A stretch of DNA of 64,000 nt from Pseudomonadales bacterium (GCA_012103535.1 WLWQ01000001.1:1054001-1118000), one strand, 5' to 3'; positions 16,864 to 26,085 are shown, numbered from the stretch's first letter. Translations and numbers: made by a program. The notes: a model not told the origin generated them from the letters alone.

Positions 16864-16894
16864 GCTCATATCCCTTTCTTTCATTATTTATTGA

Positions 16895-17962
16895 CTAGTG
16901 ATTGTGCCCGGGACCAAATGCCGACGCTGCCTGATAATGCATGCGAATCAAGTCACAACCAAAATCACCAGTGAAATCTCTCCAAACCAGATGGACATGA
17001 TTGGCATTGTTTTGGGTATTGTCATATTCGATTAAGAAACTTGGTCCCTGCACTCGATAGTAGTGCGCGTCACCTCTTTCTCTGCTGCCAATCCAAAGAA
17101 ACTTTATGTTGTCCAATCCATCTTCCCGTATTTGATCCATTCTCGCCGCAGCGATTGCATCTGGTTGGGTCGATGCCAGTTCCTCAATAAGCGATAGTAA
17201 AATAATTTTTTGTTGTGAAGTAAGCTGGGAATAGCTGACACCTACATCATCCAGGGGACCAACCTCTTGTTCGGCCGCTGTATAAATGTCACGTGGCGCC
17301 TCTATGGCGAGAAATGCGTCTGACATCTGAATTGAATCGAGAGAAGTGACCAAATCTCTTGCGATATCTTCTTCTGCTGATAACACGCGAGTTCCAATTT
17401 TATCGCCGGTTCTTACTTCCGCGGGATTAGTGCCAAAAAATTGCGGTGAGCTGGCGATTCCCATGCCACGAACGAAGGTCCAGTTGTAGGCCAGGTGATG
17501 GCCTTCATAACGCAGCGCCCAATTGCTGTCTAAACCGGGCGTACCAAACACAGTGAGGTAATAAAGTTCTGGATCGCGATCGAATCGACCATTAACTTCG
17601 ATTTCGGCTAAGACTGATTCAAGCCCTCTTACTGCTTCGGCTTTTTGATAGCCTTTGGCGCTGAAGAAAACCTGTAATAATTCCTGCGCCGCTTCCCGTT
17701 GTGAAGCATTCATGGAGCGGAAAGGAACGCCATTGCGATCTCGTGGAATAAAGTGCCAGTTAAAGCGCTCTTCGTCATCGAAATCATAAGTGCCATTGTT
17801 GCGCTGTTGCACAGTTAAACTGCCTAAAAACGCAGTAGTTGCATCCACCATGTCCTGATTAAGGTCGATGCGTGCCTGCTGGGCACTGGCAAGCATTGAT
17901 GTTGATAAAATTAGAAGCAGCGAGATTGCTTGTAGTAGGCGGTGAATTGGTAGTCTGAGCAT
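16895..17962 (-). CDS. secreted DUF3500 protein
   Basis: The 355-residue protein has a signal peptide (about 1-27) and resembles the DUF3500 family: DEERFNWHFIP (about 61-71), GLESVLAEIE, YYLTVFGTP, WALRYEGHHLAYNWT (about 148-162) and a final HVHLVWRDFTGDFG followed by HYQ. The many His residues suggest a metal or heme-type site, but the biochemical role is not known. A strong AGGAGG ribosome site precedes the ATG. It is first in the minus-strand operon with the sugar dehydrogenase-like gene, so it may help the same periplasmic oxidation. Confidence 0.85.
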   Translation of the reverse strand: MLRLPIHRLLQAISLLLILSTSMLASAQQARIDLNQDMVDATTAFLGSLTVQQRNNGTYDFDDEERFNWHFIPRDRNGVPFRSMNASQREAAQELLQVFFSAKGYQKAEAVRGLESVLAEIEVNGRFDRDPELYYLTVFGTPGLDSNWALRYEGHHLAYNWTFVRGMGIASSPQFFGTNPAEVRTGDKIGTRVLSAEEDIARDLVTSLDSIQMSDAFLAIEAPRDIYTAAEQEVGPLDDVGVSYSQLTSQQKIILLSLIEELASTQPDAIAAARMDQIREDGLDNIKFLWIGSRERGDAHYYRVQGPSFLIEYDNTQNNANHVHLVWRDFTGDFGCDLIRMHYQAASAFGPGHNH

Positions 17963-18148
17963 GGCGTGGTCCTCCTTTTATTCGAGCTATTTTTTTTGAG
18001 GAATTTTAGAGCATAAACCCGTGCCTACTGCGCGTCCAGCGCATTTATCGCTTCTCATTAACTGTGTGCAGATGGTGAATTGTCAGGGCCCGGGAATTCT
18101 GCCATAAATAGCAATATTCAACGCATTCTTCTTAACAGAGGTAGCTCC

Positions 18149-19117
18149 ATGAAAGCGGTAAGAGTCAAGGAATACGGTGGACCCGAGGCGATGTCCTATG
18201 AAGACATTGATAGGCCCGAGCTCGGCGACACTGATGTTCTGGTCAAAATCGAAGCATCAGGCATTAATTACATCGACACTTACCAGCGTTCTGGTCTCTA
18301 CCAGATTCCTCTGCCTGCCACCCTGGGATTGGAAGCGGCGGGAACCGTTGAGGAAGTTGGCTCGGCAGTGAGTTACTTTAAATCCGGCGATCGGATTGCC
18401 TACACCAGCGTGGCGGGAGCCTATGCAGAATACGCTGCAGTGCCGGAAGATAAACTTGTAGCAATACCCGAAGACGTTTCTTTTAACGCCGGGGCTGCCG
18501 CCATGTTGCAAGGCTGCACCGCACATTACCTTTGCAAATCCACTTACGTCGTGAAGGAAGGTGATCGCTGCCTGATTCATGCGGCTGCTGGTGGCGTTGG
18601 CCTGTTGTTGATTCAGATGGTTAAAAACGCTGGTGGCTTCGTTATAGGTACAGTGTCAACTGAAGAGAAAGCTCAACTAGCCAAAGATGCTGGCGCCGAT
18701 GAAGTCATTCTGTATTCAGAGCAGGATTTCGAAGTAGAAGTAAAACGCATCACCGATGGAGCTGGCGTGAATGTCGCTTACGATTCGGTTGGTAAAGCAA
18801 CGTTCGAGAAGAGTATCGACTGCCTGTCAAAACTCGGTTATATGGTGCTTTATGGTAATGCCAGTGGCCCGGTGACTGAATTCAATCCGGCGACGCTTGG
18901 GCCAAAAGGCTCACTGTTTTTAACACGACCGACACTTTTCGATTACACTGCAGACCGCGCTTCGTTAGAATGGCGCAGTGGTGATGTATTTAACTGGATT
19001 GCCGACGGCAGTTTGATACTGCGACTTGAGCATTTTTATCCATTGAGTGAGGTGCAACAAGCGCACATCGATCTTGAAGGGCGAAAAACCACGGGCAAAA
19101 TTATTTTGACGCCTTAA
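18149..19117 (+). CDS. NADPH:quinone oxidoreductase (zeta-crystallin type)
   Basis: The start ATG 18149 has an AGAGG ribosome site; an upstream in-frame start would add 23 unrelated residues. The 322-residue product belongs to the zinc-lacking quinone oxidoreductase branch of medium-chain reductases: N-terminal MKAVRVKEYGGPEAM, ASGINYIDTYQRSGLY, LGLEAAGTVEEVG, and nucleotide motif HAAAGGVGLLLIQMV (about 145-159). It has no structural zinc Cys cluster. It reduces quinones or enones with NADPH in the cytoplasm. The esterase at 19148 follows 30 bp downstream. Confidence 0.9.
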   Translation: MKAVRVKEYGGPEAMSYEDIDRPELGDTDVLVKIEASGINYIDTYQRSGLYQIPLPATLGLEAAGTVEEVGSAVSYFKSGDRIAYTSVAGAYAEYAAVPEDKLVAIPEDVSFNAGAAAMLQGCTAHYLCKSTYVVKEGDRCLIHAAAGGVGLLLIQMVKNAGGFVIGTVSTEEKAQLAKDAGADEVILYSEQDFEVEVKRITDGAGVNVAYDSVGKATFEKSIDCLSKLGYMVLYGNASGPVTEFNPATLGPKGSLFLTRPTLFDYTADRASLEWRSGDVFNWIADGSLILRLEHFYPLSEVQQAHIDLEGRKTTGKIILTP

Positions 19118-19147
19118 TTAGTAAAAATTATTACAACGGAACTAGCC

Positions 19148-20029
19148 ATGAAAAAACTACTTACTTTGCTTGCAACTTCATTGCTGCTTATCTCAACACA
19201 AATTGCGGCGCAGTCTATCGATTTTGGTCGCGGTGAATTACCAATAACGGTTCCTGAGAATTACGCGGAGGACACACCTGCCCCGCTCATCGTTTTGTTA
19301 CATGGCTACACCAGTTCCGGTCAAGGTCAGGATATGTACCTCGGCTTTAGCCGTGTCGCTGATCGTTACGGGTTTTTATTCGTTGCGCCAGACGGCACGC
19401 GAGAGATTAGCGATAGTCAAAACAGATTCTGGAATGCCAGTGATGCCTGCTGCAACTTTTTTAATTCTGAGATCGATGACAGCGAATATCTTATTGGCAT
19501 CATCAATAGGATGAAAGAAGAATACAACGTAGACCCTAACAGGGTTTATCTGGTTGGTCATTCCAATGGTGGCTTTATGTCCTACGACATGGCCTACAAA
19601 CATTCCGACAGTATCGCTGCAATCGCCAGCCTTGCCGGCGCCAGTCATCTTGAAGAACGAGATGCTCCTGCTAATCCAGTCCACGTGCTACAGATTCACG
19701 GCACCGATGACACTACCATTGAATATGCAGGTGGCGATCTTCAGGGCAACAATTACCCAAGCGCCATGGAAACTGTAACCCAGTGGGCCGACTACAATAA
19801 TTGCACGACGGAAGGCTCGGAACGAGAACTTCGCGATCTCGAATCTAACTTGCCTGGTCATGAATCTTCGGTAATGCTGTTTGAAGTTGGCTGTGCCACT
19901 GGAGGCTCCAGTGAACTATGGACGATTCAGAACGGCTCCCACGTACCGAGAGTTTCCGACAGTTTTAGCTCACAAATCGTCGAATGGCTCTATGCTCATC
20001 CAAAACAGTATGCCAGCTATGCTGACTAG
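19148..20029 (+). CDS. secreted esterase, PHB-depolymerase/feruloyl esterase family
   Basis: The 293-residue product has a signal peptide (about 1-22) and an alpha/beta-hydrolase core: oxyanion LHGYTSSG, the family WNASDACC segment (95-102), nucleophile GHSNGG with Ser139, an Asp in HGTDDT, and a late His in NGSHVPR. This combination is typical of the LpqC/PHB-depolymerase-like exported esterases, which cleave polyesters or phenolic esters. Its end overlaps the next gene's start, so the two are translationally linked. Confidence 0.88.
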   Translation: MKKLLTLLATSLLLISTQIAAQSIDFGRGELPITVPENYAEDTPAPLIVLLHGYTSSGQGQDMYLGFSRVADRYGFLFVAPDGTREISDSQNRFWNASDACCNFFNSEIDDSEYLIGIINRMKEEYNVDPNRVYLVGHSNGGFMSYDMAYKHSDSIAAIASLAGASHLEERDAPANPVHVLQIHGTDDTTIEYAGGDLQGNNYPSAMETVTQWADYNNCTTEGSERELRDLESNLPGHESSVMLFEVGCATGGSSELWTIQNGSHVPRVSDSFSSQIVEWLYAHPKQYASYAD

Positions 20030-20804
20030 ACTTCGACTGTTTTTCATTTTCCTGGTTATGGGAGTCAACACTGGCTCCCTCGCACAATCCGATAACGAAT
20101 GGATCAGCCTATTTAACGGAGAAAATCTCGACAACTGGCAGGTGAAATTTACCGGACAGCCTCTAGGTGAAAATTTCCGCGACACGTTTCGGGTTGAAGA
20201 CGGCTTGTTAACAGTGTCTTACGAAAATTGGGATGGCTTTGATAGTGAATTCGGCCATCTCTTTTATGGCCAGGTTTTTTCTCACTACATATTAAGAGTG
20301 GAATACCGTTTTATTGGCGACCAGGTTAACAATGGTCCCGGTTGGGCTTTTCGCAACAATGGCATGATGCTCCACAGTCAGGATCCTGCAAGCATGACAC
20401 TGGATCAGGAATTTCCTGTGAGTATCGAATCGCAACTCCTGGGTGGCAACGGCAGTGACCCCCGCCCCACTTCCAATGTCTGCACCCCAGGAACAAACAT
20501 GGTAATGGATGGTGAATTAGTTACCCGCCATTGCACCAACTCAAATTCCGATACATTCCATGGTGACCAGTGGGTAACTGCGGAAATGGAAGTTAGAGGT
20601 AGCGAAACTTTAATTCATCGCATCAACGGAAGAATTGTTTTCGAGCTCCACGATATTCAACTTGATCCGACTGATCCAGACGCCCAGGCGCTAATTGCGG
20701 CAGGCGCCGCTATTGAACTTAAAGAAGGATACGTGGCACTTCAAGCAGAGAGTCATCCAACTCAGTTTAGAACAATTGAGATCTTGCCGTTGTCCAGCGA
20801 TTAA
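20019..20804 (+). CDS. secreted DUF1080 (3-keto-disaccharide hydrolase-type) protein
   Basis: I place the start at ATG 20019 (an alternative ATG is at 20010), because the signal peptide (RLRLFFIFLVMGVNTGSLAQ) begins there; the longer frame would run through the upstream gene. The 261-residue beta-sandwich has DUF1080 features: WISLFNGENLDNWQVKF, FRVEDGLLTVSYENWDGFDSEFGHLFY, YILRVEYRF and GYVALQAESHPTQFRTIEI. Members bind or cleave glycans. It overlaps the esterase gene by 11 bp, suggesting that both act on the same polymer. Confidence 0.85.
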   Translation: MLTRLRLFFIFLVMGVNTGSLAQSDNEWISLFNGENLDNWQVKFTGQPLGENFRDTFRVEDGLLTVSYENWDGFDSEFGHLFYGQVFSHYILRVEYRFIGDQVNNGPGWAFRNNGMMLHSQDPASMTLDQEFPVSIESQLLGGNGSDPRPTSNVCTPGTNMVMDGELVTRHCTNSNSDTFHGDQWVTAEMEVRGSETLIHRINGRIVFELHDIQLDPTDPDAQALIAAGAAIELKEGYVALQAESHPTQFRTIEILPLSSD

Positions 20805-20913
20805 TTGACTAATCGACTAAGCCTCAAATTAGAATACCAAACTGCCTTGTCAGTGAAGAAATCCTGACACAGAGAAGATTGTTTAATCCTATAGACTTAA
20901 AACCACGAGCTCT

Positions 20914-22380
20914 ATGCAAAACTTGGTACGCACACTAAGCAAACTTCGAGAATCTGTACTTTTCTTGTATGTGATTGCATTTTTGGTTTCATGCTCTAAC
21001 TCTAGCAGCGAGGAAAACTCGATAGCTTTCAAGGAGCTGACTGGCGAATACGCATTATCTGTCGCCACTCTTCCAGGCTACCGTATCGAAGTAGTTGAGA
21101 CTGATGGCGACCTTTTTCTTGTTCCAATTGAACAAGCTCCAGAGAAACTGATTCAGAACTCTCAAGGTGAGTTCCGACTTGAACAATCTCCATCAATAAC
21201 CGTTAGTTTCAATGCCGATGAAAACGATGCTATCGCTGAACTACAAATTACCAATTTGTTTGGTACGCGCTATTACAAGCGATTGGCATTACTCGAACCA
21301 GAGAGTGAAAACCTCTATAGCGATCAAGTATCTAATCTTGGAAGGTCCTTCTATAACGTTCCCGAAGATCTGAATGATGGATTGTCTTCAAATACTTTAG
21401 AAAGTATTAGTACAAAGCCGGCATTAATCTATCGACTACTTGCAAACCTGGAGCAAGGATTTTTTGGAAACGTAAATAGCTTACTAATCGTTAAAAATGG
21501 CGAACTTATTGTAGAGCGATATTTCAATGACTGGTCGCAAGAGCAAACCCATCAACTCCGTTCAGTTAGCAAGAGCGTCACTTCATTACTAATTGGGAGT
21601 GCGCTAGATCAAGGTTACATCGATAGCATTGATGACCCTATTGGTAAATATCTACCGGATCACTCAGAGTTGTTAAGCGGTGGGAAGGAAAATATTCGAC
21701 TTAAAGACTTGCTAACAATGAGCGCAGGACTTAGTTGGGATCAATTGAGCGTTGACTACGCTAATACTGAGAATATAAATCAGCATGTAGAACAGAGTAA
21801 TGATTCAGTTGCTTTTGTGCTCTCCAGAGACTTGGTAAATGCACCGGGAGATGTGTTTAGTTACAGCGATGGTTACGCCTATGTAGCTGGTGAAATACTA
21901 AGGAATGCGACTGACTCGGGAAGCGTGCAAGCCTATATAGAAAATAGCGTATTGTCTCAGCTCAGTTTTGGCCCAACACCATGGTTACGTTTGGCCGACG
22001 GCAGACAGGCAACGGCTTTTGGCCTACAGTTAAGACCACGGGACCTTGCAAAAATTGGAACCTTAATTCTCAACGATGGACAATGGCGCGGTAGTATCTT
22101 ACTGAGCGAAAACTGGATTTCAGAATCTACTGCGCCCCATATATCGACATCGTCCTCACTATGGGAGAACTATGGCTACTTTTGGTGGGGAACCGAATTT
22201 CAAGTCGGTGGCGATAGCTATCACGCTGATCTGGCCGAAGGATTTGGAGGGCAATACATTGTCGTAGTCGACGCATTGGATCTAGTTGTTGTATCTACTG
22301 CCGAAAACTTCAATTTCCCTTATCAAAGTGTCATGTCAGACATTATGCGAAAGTTGATTATTCCCGCATTTCGACCCTAA
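20914..22380 (+). CDS. serine hydrolase lipoprotein (class C beta-lactamase fold)
   Basis: The 488-residue product has a lipoprotein signal (FLVSC, Cys27). An N-terminal domain of about 150 residues precedes a beta-lactamase/DD-peptidase-type domain. Its catalytic Ser217 and Lys220 lie in RSVSKS, the YSD motif lies at about 317-319, and an AEGFGGQY turn lies near the C-terminus in place of a KTG. Members are esterases or peptidases; true beta-lactamase activity is not implied. It faces the periplasm or outside and is followed by a hairpin terminator. Confidence 0.85.
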   Translation: MQNLVRTLSKLRESVLFLYVIAFLVSCSNSSSEENSIAFKELTGEYALSVATLPGYRIEVVETDGDLFLVPIEQAPEKLIQNSQGEFRLEQSPSITVSFNADENDAIAELQITNLFGTRYYKRLALLEPESENLYSDQVSNLGRSFYNVPEDLNDGLSSNTLESISTKPALIYRLLANLEQGFFGNVNSLLIVKNGELIVERYFNDWSQEQTHQLRSVSKSVTSLLIGSALDQGYIDSIDDPIGKYLPDHSELLSGGKENIRLKDLLTMSAGLSWDQLSVDYANTENINQHVEQSNDSVAFVLSRDLVNAPGDVFSYSDGYAYVAGEILRNATDSGSVQAYIENSVLSQLSFGPTPWLRLADGRQATAFGLQLRPRDLAKIGTLILNDGQWRGSILLSENWISESTAPHISTSSSLWENYGYFWWGTEFQVGGDSYHADLAEGFGGQYIVVVDALDLVVVSTAENFNFPYQSVMSDIMRKLIIPAFRP

Positions 22381-22388
22381 AAATTGTT

Positions 22389-22415
22389 GGAGCCCGTCTG
22401 AATCTGACGGGCTCC
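22389..22415 (+). terminator. hairpin between convergent genes (candidate terminator)
   Basis: GGAGCCCGTC (22389-22398) pairs perfectly with GACGGGCTCC (22406-22415) over a 7-base loop, directly after the 20914-22380 stop. The trailing T-run is poor in both directions, so termination may be partial. Confidence 0.5.
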
Positions 22416-22443
22416 GAAATTTACTAATATCGGTTCAGCGCAG

Positions 22444-23212
22444 TTAGCGTAACAATGACTGAATTTCGTCTGGAACCGCAAAATTAGCATCGGTTGCAGT
22501 ATCGAATACTACGCTGTCTATCGCTATAGTAAATTCCTGACCAGCCTGACTTATGGTCATCAAAGTTGGCTGCATGTAGCCATCAAAATCCTGATAATTA
22601 TCCAGGTAGGTTGATATTGGCAATTCACCAAGCGGTGTTGATGCAGTCGCATCTGACCTTACGAGATAATTCGACTCGACATCAAAATACAGATAGGTAT
22701 TTTTACCGCGATCATCGGTGAGTCTTACCTTGTAGGCGTCACTACCTAGATTCTCGACAATCTCTTCGGTAACCAAACCAGGACTCAATCCCAGATTCAA
22801 CGGTAAGTAATAATCAGACTGCTGCACTAAATCTGTGAGCGTGTCACCTTCCAGCAGGGAGTTCCCCTGCAAGGGATCGACAGTCCAGCCAATGTCGCCG
22901 TTATAGCCATTCTCGATTGTCCCGAATCCACCGAGCTCGATCGTTTGAGCTACGTGATTGGGTGCTCGGGAATGGATGGTGGCGGCGCCTTCGAGGCCAA
23001 AAGCGTCCATTTATCGTGGTGGACGAGTAGGAGCGAATGACATCTTCGCCACCTATCGCGTCAACGTATCGGGCAAATATCGCCCGTGGAGTCAGCAGTC
23101 CGTTCGCACCTACTTCGTTGCGATAATCCGGGCCTGTTGATGTCGTTGTCGCACAGCCGACTATGAATACCATTAAGCTGACGATGCTGAACGTACGAAT
23201 AAAGAATTTCAT
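22444..23212 (-). pseudogene. frameshifted lipoprotein gene
   Basis: The 5' part (from 23212) encodes a lipoprotein (lipobox IVGC, Cys20) with ARYVDAIGGEDVIRSYSSTTINGR near residues 45-70, and then runs out of frame. The 3' part (22444-about 23010) continues in the frame one base over, starting at DAFGLEGAATIHSRAPNH, and completes a beta-rich outer-membrane-lipoprotein-like fold (GTIENGYNGDIGWTVDPLQG, DRGKNTYLYFDVESNYLVRSD). One extra base, or two missing bases, near 23010 would restore a protein of about 255 residues. It is either a real frameshift or a sequence error; the rest of the protein is undamaged. Confidence 0.75.
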
Positions 23213-23299
23213 AGATAGTCCCCTTCTCTAACAGAGCCAATTGACTCTAACAAAATGACATTATTTCTTTTATTCAGTTATATAGATGCGACTAAACTC

Positions 23300-23414
23300 C
23301 ATCTAGATGCACTTCAGTCACTCTTTTTTTGCGCTCGGTGTTTTCTTATTATTAACATACAACTCAAGTGCATTTAGATGCACCCTAGTCACGATTTATG
23401 CGCTCGGTAATTTC
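23300..23414. repeat. direct repeat covering the 3' end of the ABC-membrane-domain gene
   Basis: A block at 23300-23345 (CATCTAGATGCAC, then CAGTCAC, then GCGCTCGGT, then TTTC) recurs at 23371-23414 (CATTTAGATGCAC, then TAGTCAC, then GCGCTCGGT, then TTTC), 71 bp apart. The right copy contains the last codons of the 23385-24233 gene, so the left copy looks like a degenerate duplicate of its 3' end (TERKKSD-stop versus TERINRD-stop). Confidence 0.5.
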
Positions 23415-24233
23415 GTGCAAGCGGGTCAGACTCTGCAGCGTAAAAGGTAGAACGATAGCTGCTTCTACGTAGGCCCAGCTGTAACTAATGATCGAATAGA
23501 TGGTTCCTGTAGTGATCTCCGGCAGGCTTGTGCCAAACCAGATGTTGTACAAAATGAAAGCAATGACCATGAGGAATATAACACCATACAGGACCGCTTC
23601 AGAATCTGAAATTTTAACTTCCCATTTTCGTAGTGCTTTCAAATGATTAATAATGTTCAGAGGATTACCACCACCTAATATACCTACCTGCTGTTCCATC
23701 TGCCCATTGAGGGATGCGTTTAAGGTGTAGAAGCGCCCATGAAAAAAACTGTAGAGCACGATCATGGCCAGCGTAACCAGAAATGCAGACACTGCTAAAT
23801 ACATATGGAAAAGCGCCAGCACGATGAGCGAGACAATTATTTGAATGACGCCGGTTAATACTTCAGGAACTTGCTGTTCTAGAAAGTCTACCAGCTCGCG
23901 CGACATATCGAGGCGAGCATTGCGGGCTGAGACTTCTAATTTTCCATGGCGAGAACTGACTTCTTTACCAAGTTCAACTCGGATAGTGCCATAAGCTCTG
24001 GTGTCATAAATTCGTCGCGCTACCGCAACGAATGTAAGCACTACCATCACAATGCCTAATGAAGTGAGCGCATCGAAACGGCCAGCTAACAGATCATCGA
24101 TGGCAAGACCGATCAATAGTGGAATTAGTGCCAGCAGCACATTTTCCAGCGCGACCAGAATCCAGGTTACGCCGATCTTAAATTTGAATGACTTTAAAAT
24201 TTCTTGGAGGGTGAGCTTCTTATCGGACAGCAT
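23385..24233 (-). CDS. ABC transporter six-helix membrane domain without ATPase
   Basis: The 282-residue protein has six hydrophobic segments and an ABC-exporter-like helix pattern, for example VTWILVALENVLLALIPLLIGLAIDDLL (about 18-45) and SLIVLALFHMYLAVSAFLVTLAMIVLY (about 135-162). There is no nucleotide-binding domain: the protein ends shortly after the sixth helix (RLHEITERINRD), with no Walker A motif in it or downstream. Such stand-alone six-helix proteins are a known group, so it is not necessarily truncated. A degenerate copy of its 3' end lies just beyond the stop. Function unknown. Confidence 0.75.
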   Translation of the reverse strand: MLSDKKLTLQEILKSFKFKIGVTWILVALENVLLALIPLLIGLAIDDLLAGRFDALTSLGIVMVVLTFVAVARRIYDTRAYGTIRVELGKEVSSRHGKLEVSARNARLDMSRELVDFLEQQVPEVLTGVIQIIVSLIVLALFHMYLAVSAFLVTLAMIVLYSFFHGRFYTLNASLNGQMEQQVGILGGGNPLNIINHLKALRKWEVKISDSEAVLYGVIFLMVIAFILYNIWFGTSLPEITTGTIYSIISYSWAYVEAAIVLPFTLQSLTRLHEITERINRD

Positions 24234-24358
24234 GGCGAAATCTCTGCAGGAAATACCTTCTACTCTATATGGGCCCCTAAAATCCTAAATTCAACTGTTT
24301 GACCCTAGGTTAGAACGGTTAGCTGAGCTATGCTTTGCCCAAAGTGAGGAATTCAATC

Positions 24359-25480
24359 ATGTTGAATAGACGCCAGTTGTTGCAGTCAATGGCAACTCTT
24401 CCACTGCTTGCGAGTTGCAACCTTGCAGTTCAAGGTGGTTCCCGAAATTACACTCCCTCTGGCCTGCCTTTGCGCCGGGTCGATGTGTCTGATGATCGAG
24501 TAATTCGAACGATAGCCGGACTTCGCCCTTATCGCTCGAAGGGATTTAACGTCAGTGCCGAGCGCATGAATGACAAGGTTGTAATTCATAATTACGGACA
24601 CGGTGGCGGTGGGATTACGCTCTCCTGGGGTACCTCTCACCTGGCGATGGAATTGGCTACCCAAACTCAACACCGACGCTGTGCAGTTTTGGGTGCAGGT
24701 GCAGCGGGACTTTCTGCTGCCAGGCTTATGCAGAACGCCGGCTGGGATGTCACGATCTACTCGAAAGATTTATCTCCTAACACCACTTCCAATGTTGCTG
24801 GGGGCCAATGGTCTCCTACTTCTGTTTATAGCGAAGATTCGGTATCACCTGCGTTCCATGATCAGTTTGAATCAGCAATGCGCCATGCCTATCGCTACTA
24901 CCAGAACTTAGTAGGCCCTAAATACGGTGTGCGCTGGATTAGCAATTACATGGTATTAAACCAACCAGAAGCTGACGACTCACTCTCGGCAACCTATCAG
25001 GATATGTATCCCCAGCGAATGCGTTTATCCCCATCCGAGCATCCTTTCGATGCCGAGCATGTTTTGCACATCGATACCATGCTCATTGAACCGGCTGTTT
25101 ATTTACCGGCAATGATGAACGATTTTCAGATTGCTGGTGGAGATATCGTTATCAAAGAATTCAGAGACCGCGGCGAAGTACTGCAACTCGATGAACCGGT
25201 AATCATTAACTGTACGGGTTTAGGTTCCCGCCAGCTTTTCAATGACAATGATCTTATCCCAATCAAGGGGCAGCTCACCTTTTTATTACCGCAAGAAGAA
25301 GTGGATTACATCATCATAGGCAATGGTGGACTTTATATGTTTCCCCGCAGTGATGGCATCCTGTTAGGCGGCACTTACGAGAGAAACCAATGGGATCCGA
25401 CCCCGGACCCTGAAGCGACCCGCCGCATAATCGATGGTCATCGGGCATTCTTTAATGCAATGGAGGATCCCTGGGCATGA
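24359..25480 (+). CDS. exported D-amino-acid-oxidase-like FAD protein with permuted motif order
   Basis: ATG 24359 (GAGGA ribosome site) gives 373 residues. The N-terminus has twin Arg (RRQLL) and a lipobox-like LASC (Cys20). Next come GLRPYR (54-59) and VIHNYGHGGGG (75-85), which in D-amino-acid oxidases form the C-terminal end (carboxylate-binding Arg and FAD loop). Only after these is the dinucleotide motif LGAGAAGLSAARL (111-123), with NTTSNVAGGQWSP and GGTYERNQWD later at the C-terminus. The order is thus rotated relative to known enzymes, whose chain ends meet in the fold. It probably oxidises D-amino or imino acids outside the cytoplasm. Its stop overlaps the next start by 4 bp. Confidence 0.8.
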   Translation: MLNRRQLLQSMATLPLLASCNLAVQGGSRNYTPSGLPLRRVDVSDDRVIRTIAGLRPYRSKGFNVSAERMNDKVVIHNYGHGGGGITLSWGTSHLAMELATQTQHRRCAVLGAGAAGLSAARLMQNAGWDVTIYSKDLSPNTTSNVAGGQWSPTSVYSEDSVSPAFHDQFESAMRHAYRYYQNLVGPKYGVRWISNYMVLNQPEADDSLSATYQDMYPQRMRLSPSEHPFDAEHVLHIDTMLIEPAVYLPAMMNDFQIAGGDIVIKEFRDRGEVLQLDEPVIINCTGLGSRQLFNDNDLIPIKGQLTFLLPQEEVDYIIIGNGGLYMFPRSDGILLGGTYERNQWDPTPDPEATRRIIDGHRAFFNAMEDPWA

Positions 25481-26085
25481 AAGCAACTTTAGGAGTTGCT
25501 CTCATTTTCGTGTTAACAATTCCGAAGTTTGCGATTGCACAAGATGATGAGCAAGCGGAAATTGAACAGACCGAAGCCGAACAAGTTGAAGCAGATGAAA
25601 ACGCTCGGCCTATAGAGCAGATTGACATTGTTGGCGAAAGATCGCTGGTGGGAATGCGTTATCAGATAAGAATCGCTGAAAGCACTCTCTACAATTTGTT
25701 CAACGAGTTGAACAAAGTTGAGAAATATCACATTCGCTGCCGCAATATCCGCCGCACCGGTACCTATATTCCAACACGAAGCTGTGAACCAAAGTTTTAT
25801 AAAGATTTCAGGCAAGAGGCAGCTCGCTTTGGACTATCTGAAATGCGTTCTGCGTTTAACAATGGCGGATTCGATCAAGCTATATTTCAACGAGGTCTTG
25901 ATCTGCTGGAACCCGAAAGCGAATTACGAGCTCAAGTAGTTGGCGATTATGAAGGCATGCAACAGGAAATGTTTCGAATAGCTACTGAGAACGAAGATTA
26001 TCTCCAACAACTGTTACGAGTTGGCGAACTCAAATCAGAATACGATGCGGCAAGAGCAGAACGCTTTGGTAAGACTGAAGACTAG
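25477..26085 (+). CDS. exported hypothetical protein, coupled to the FAD oxidase
   Basis: The 202-residue product has a signal peptide (about 1-22, ending AIAQ), an acidic repeat (EQAEIEQTEAEQVEADE, about 26-42) and then a helical domain with three Cys-containing turns (HIRCRNIRRTGTYIPTRSCEPKF). The start overlaps the oxidase stop (ATGA), so the two are translationally coupled and may work together. The 3' end is abrupt: its stop codon lies within the CTAG flanking the MITE-like element at 26086. Family unknown. Confidence 0.65.
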   Translation: MKATLGVALIFVLTIPKFAIAQDDEQAEIEQTEAEQVEADENARPIEQIDIVGERSLVGMRYQIRIAESTLYNLFNELNKVEKYHIRCRNIRRTGTYIPTRSCEPKFYKDFRQEAARFGLSEMRSAFNNGGFDQAIFQRGLDLLEPESELRAQVVGDYEGMQQEMFRIATENEDYLQQLLRVGELKSEYDAARAERFGKTED

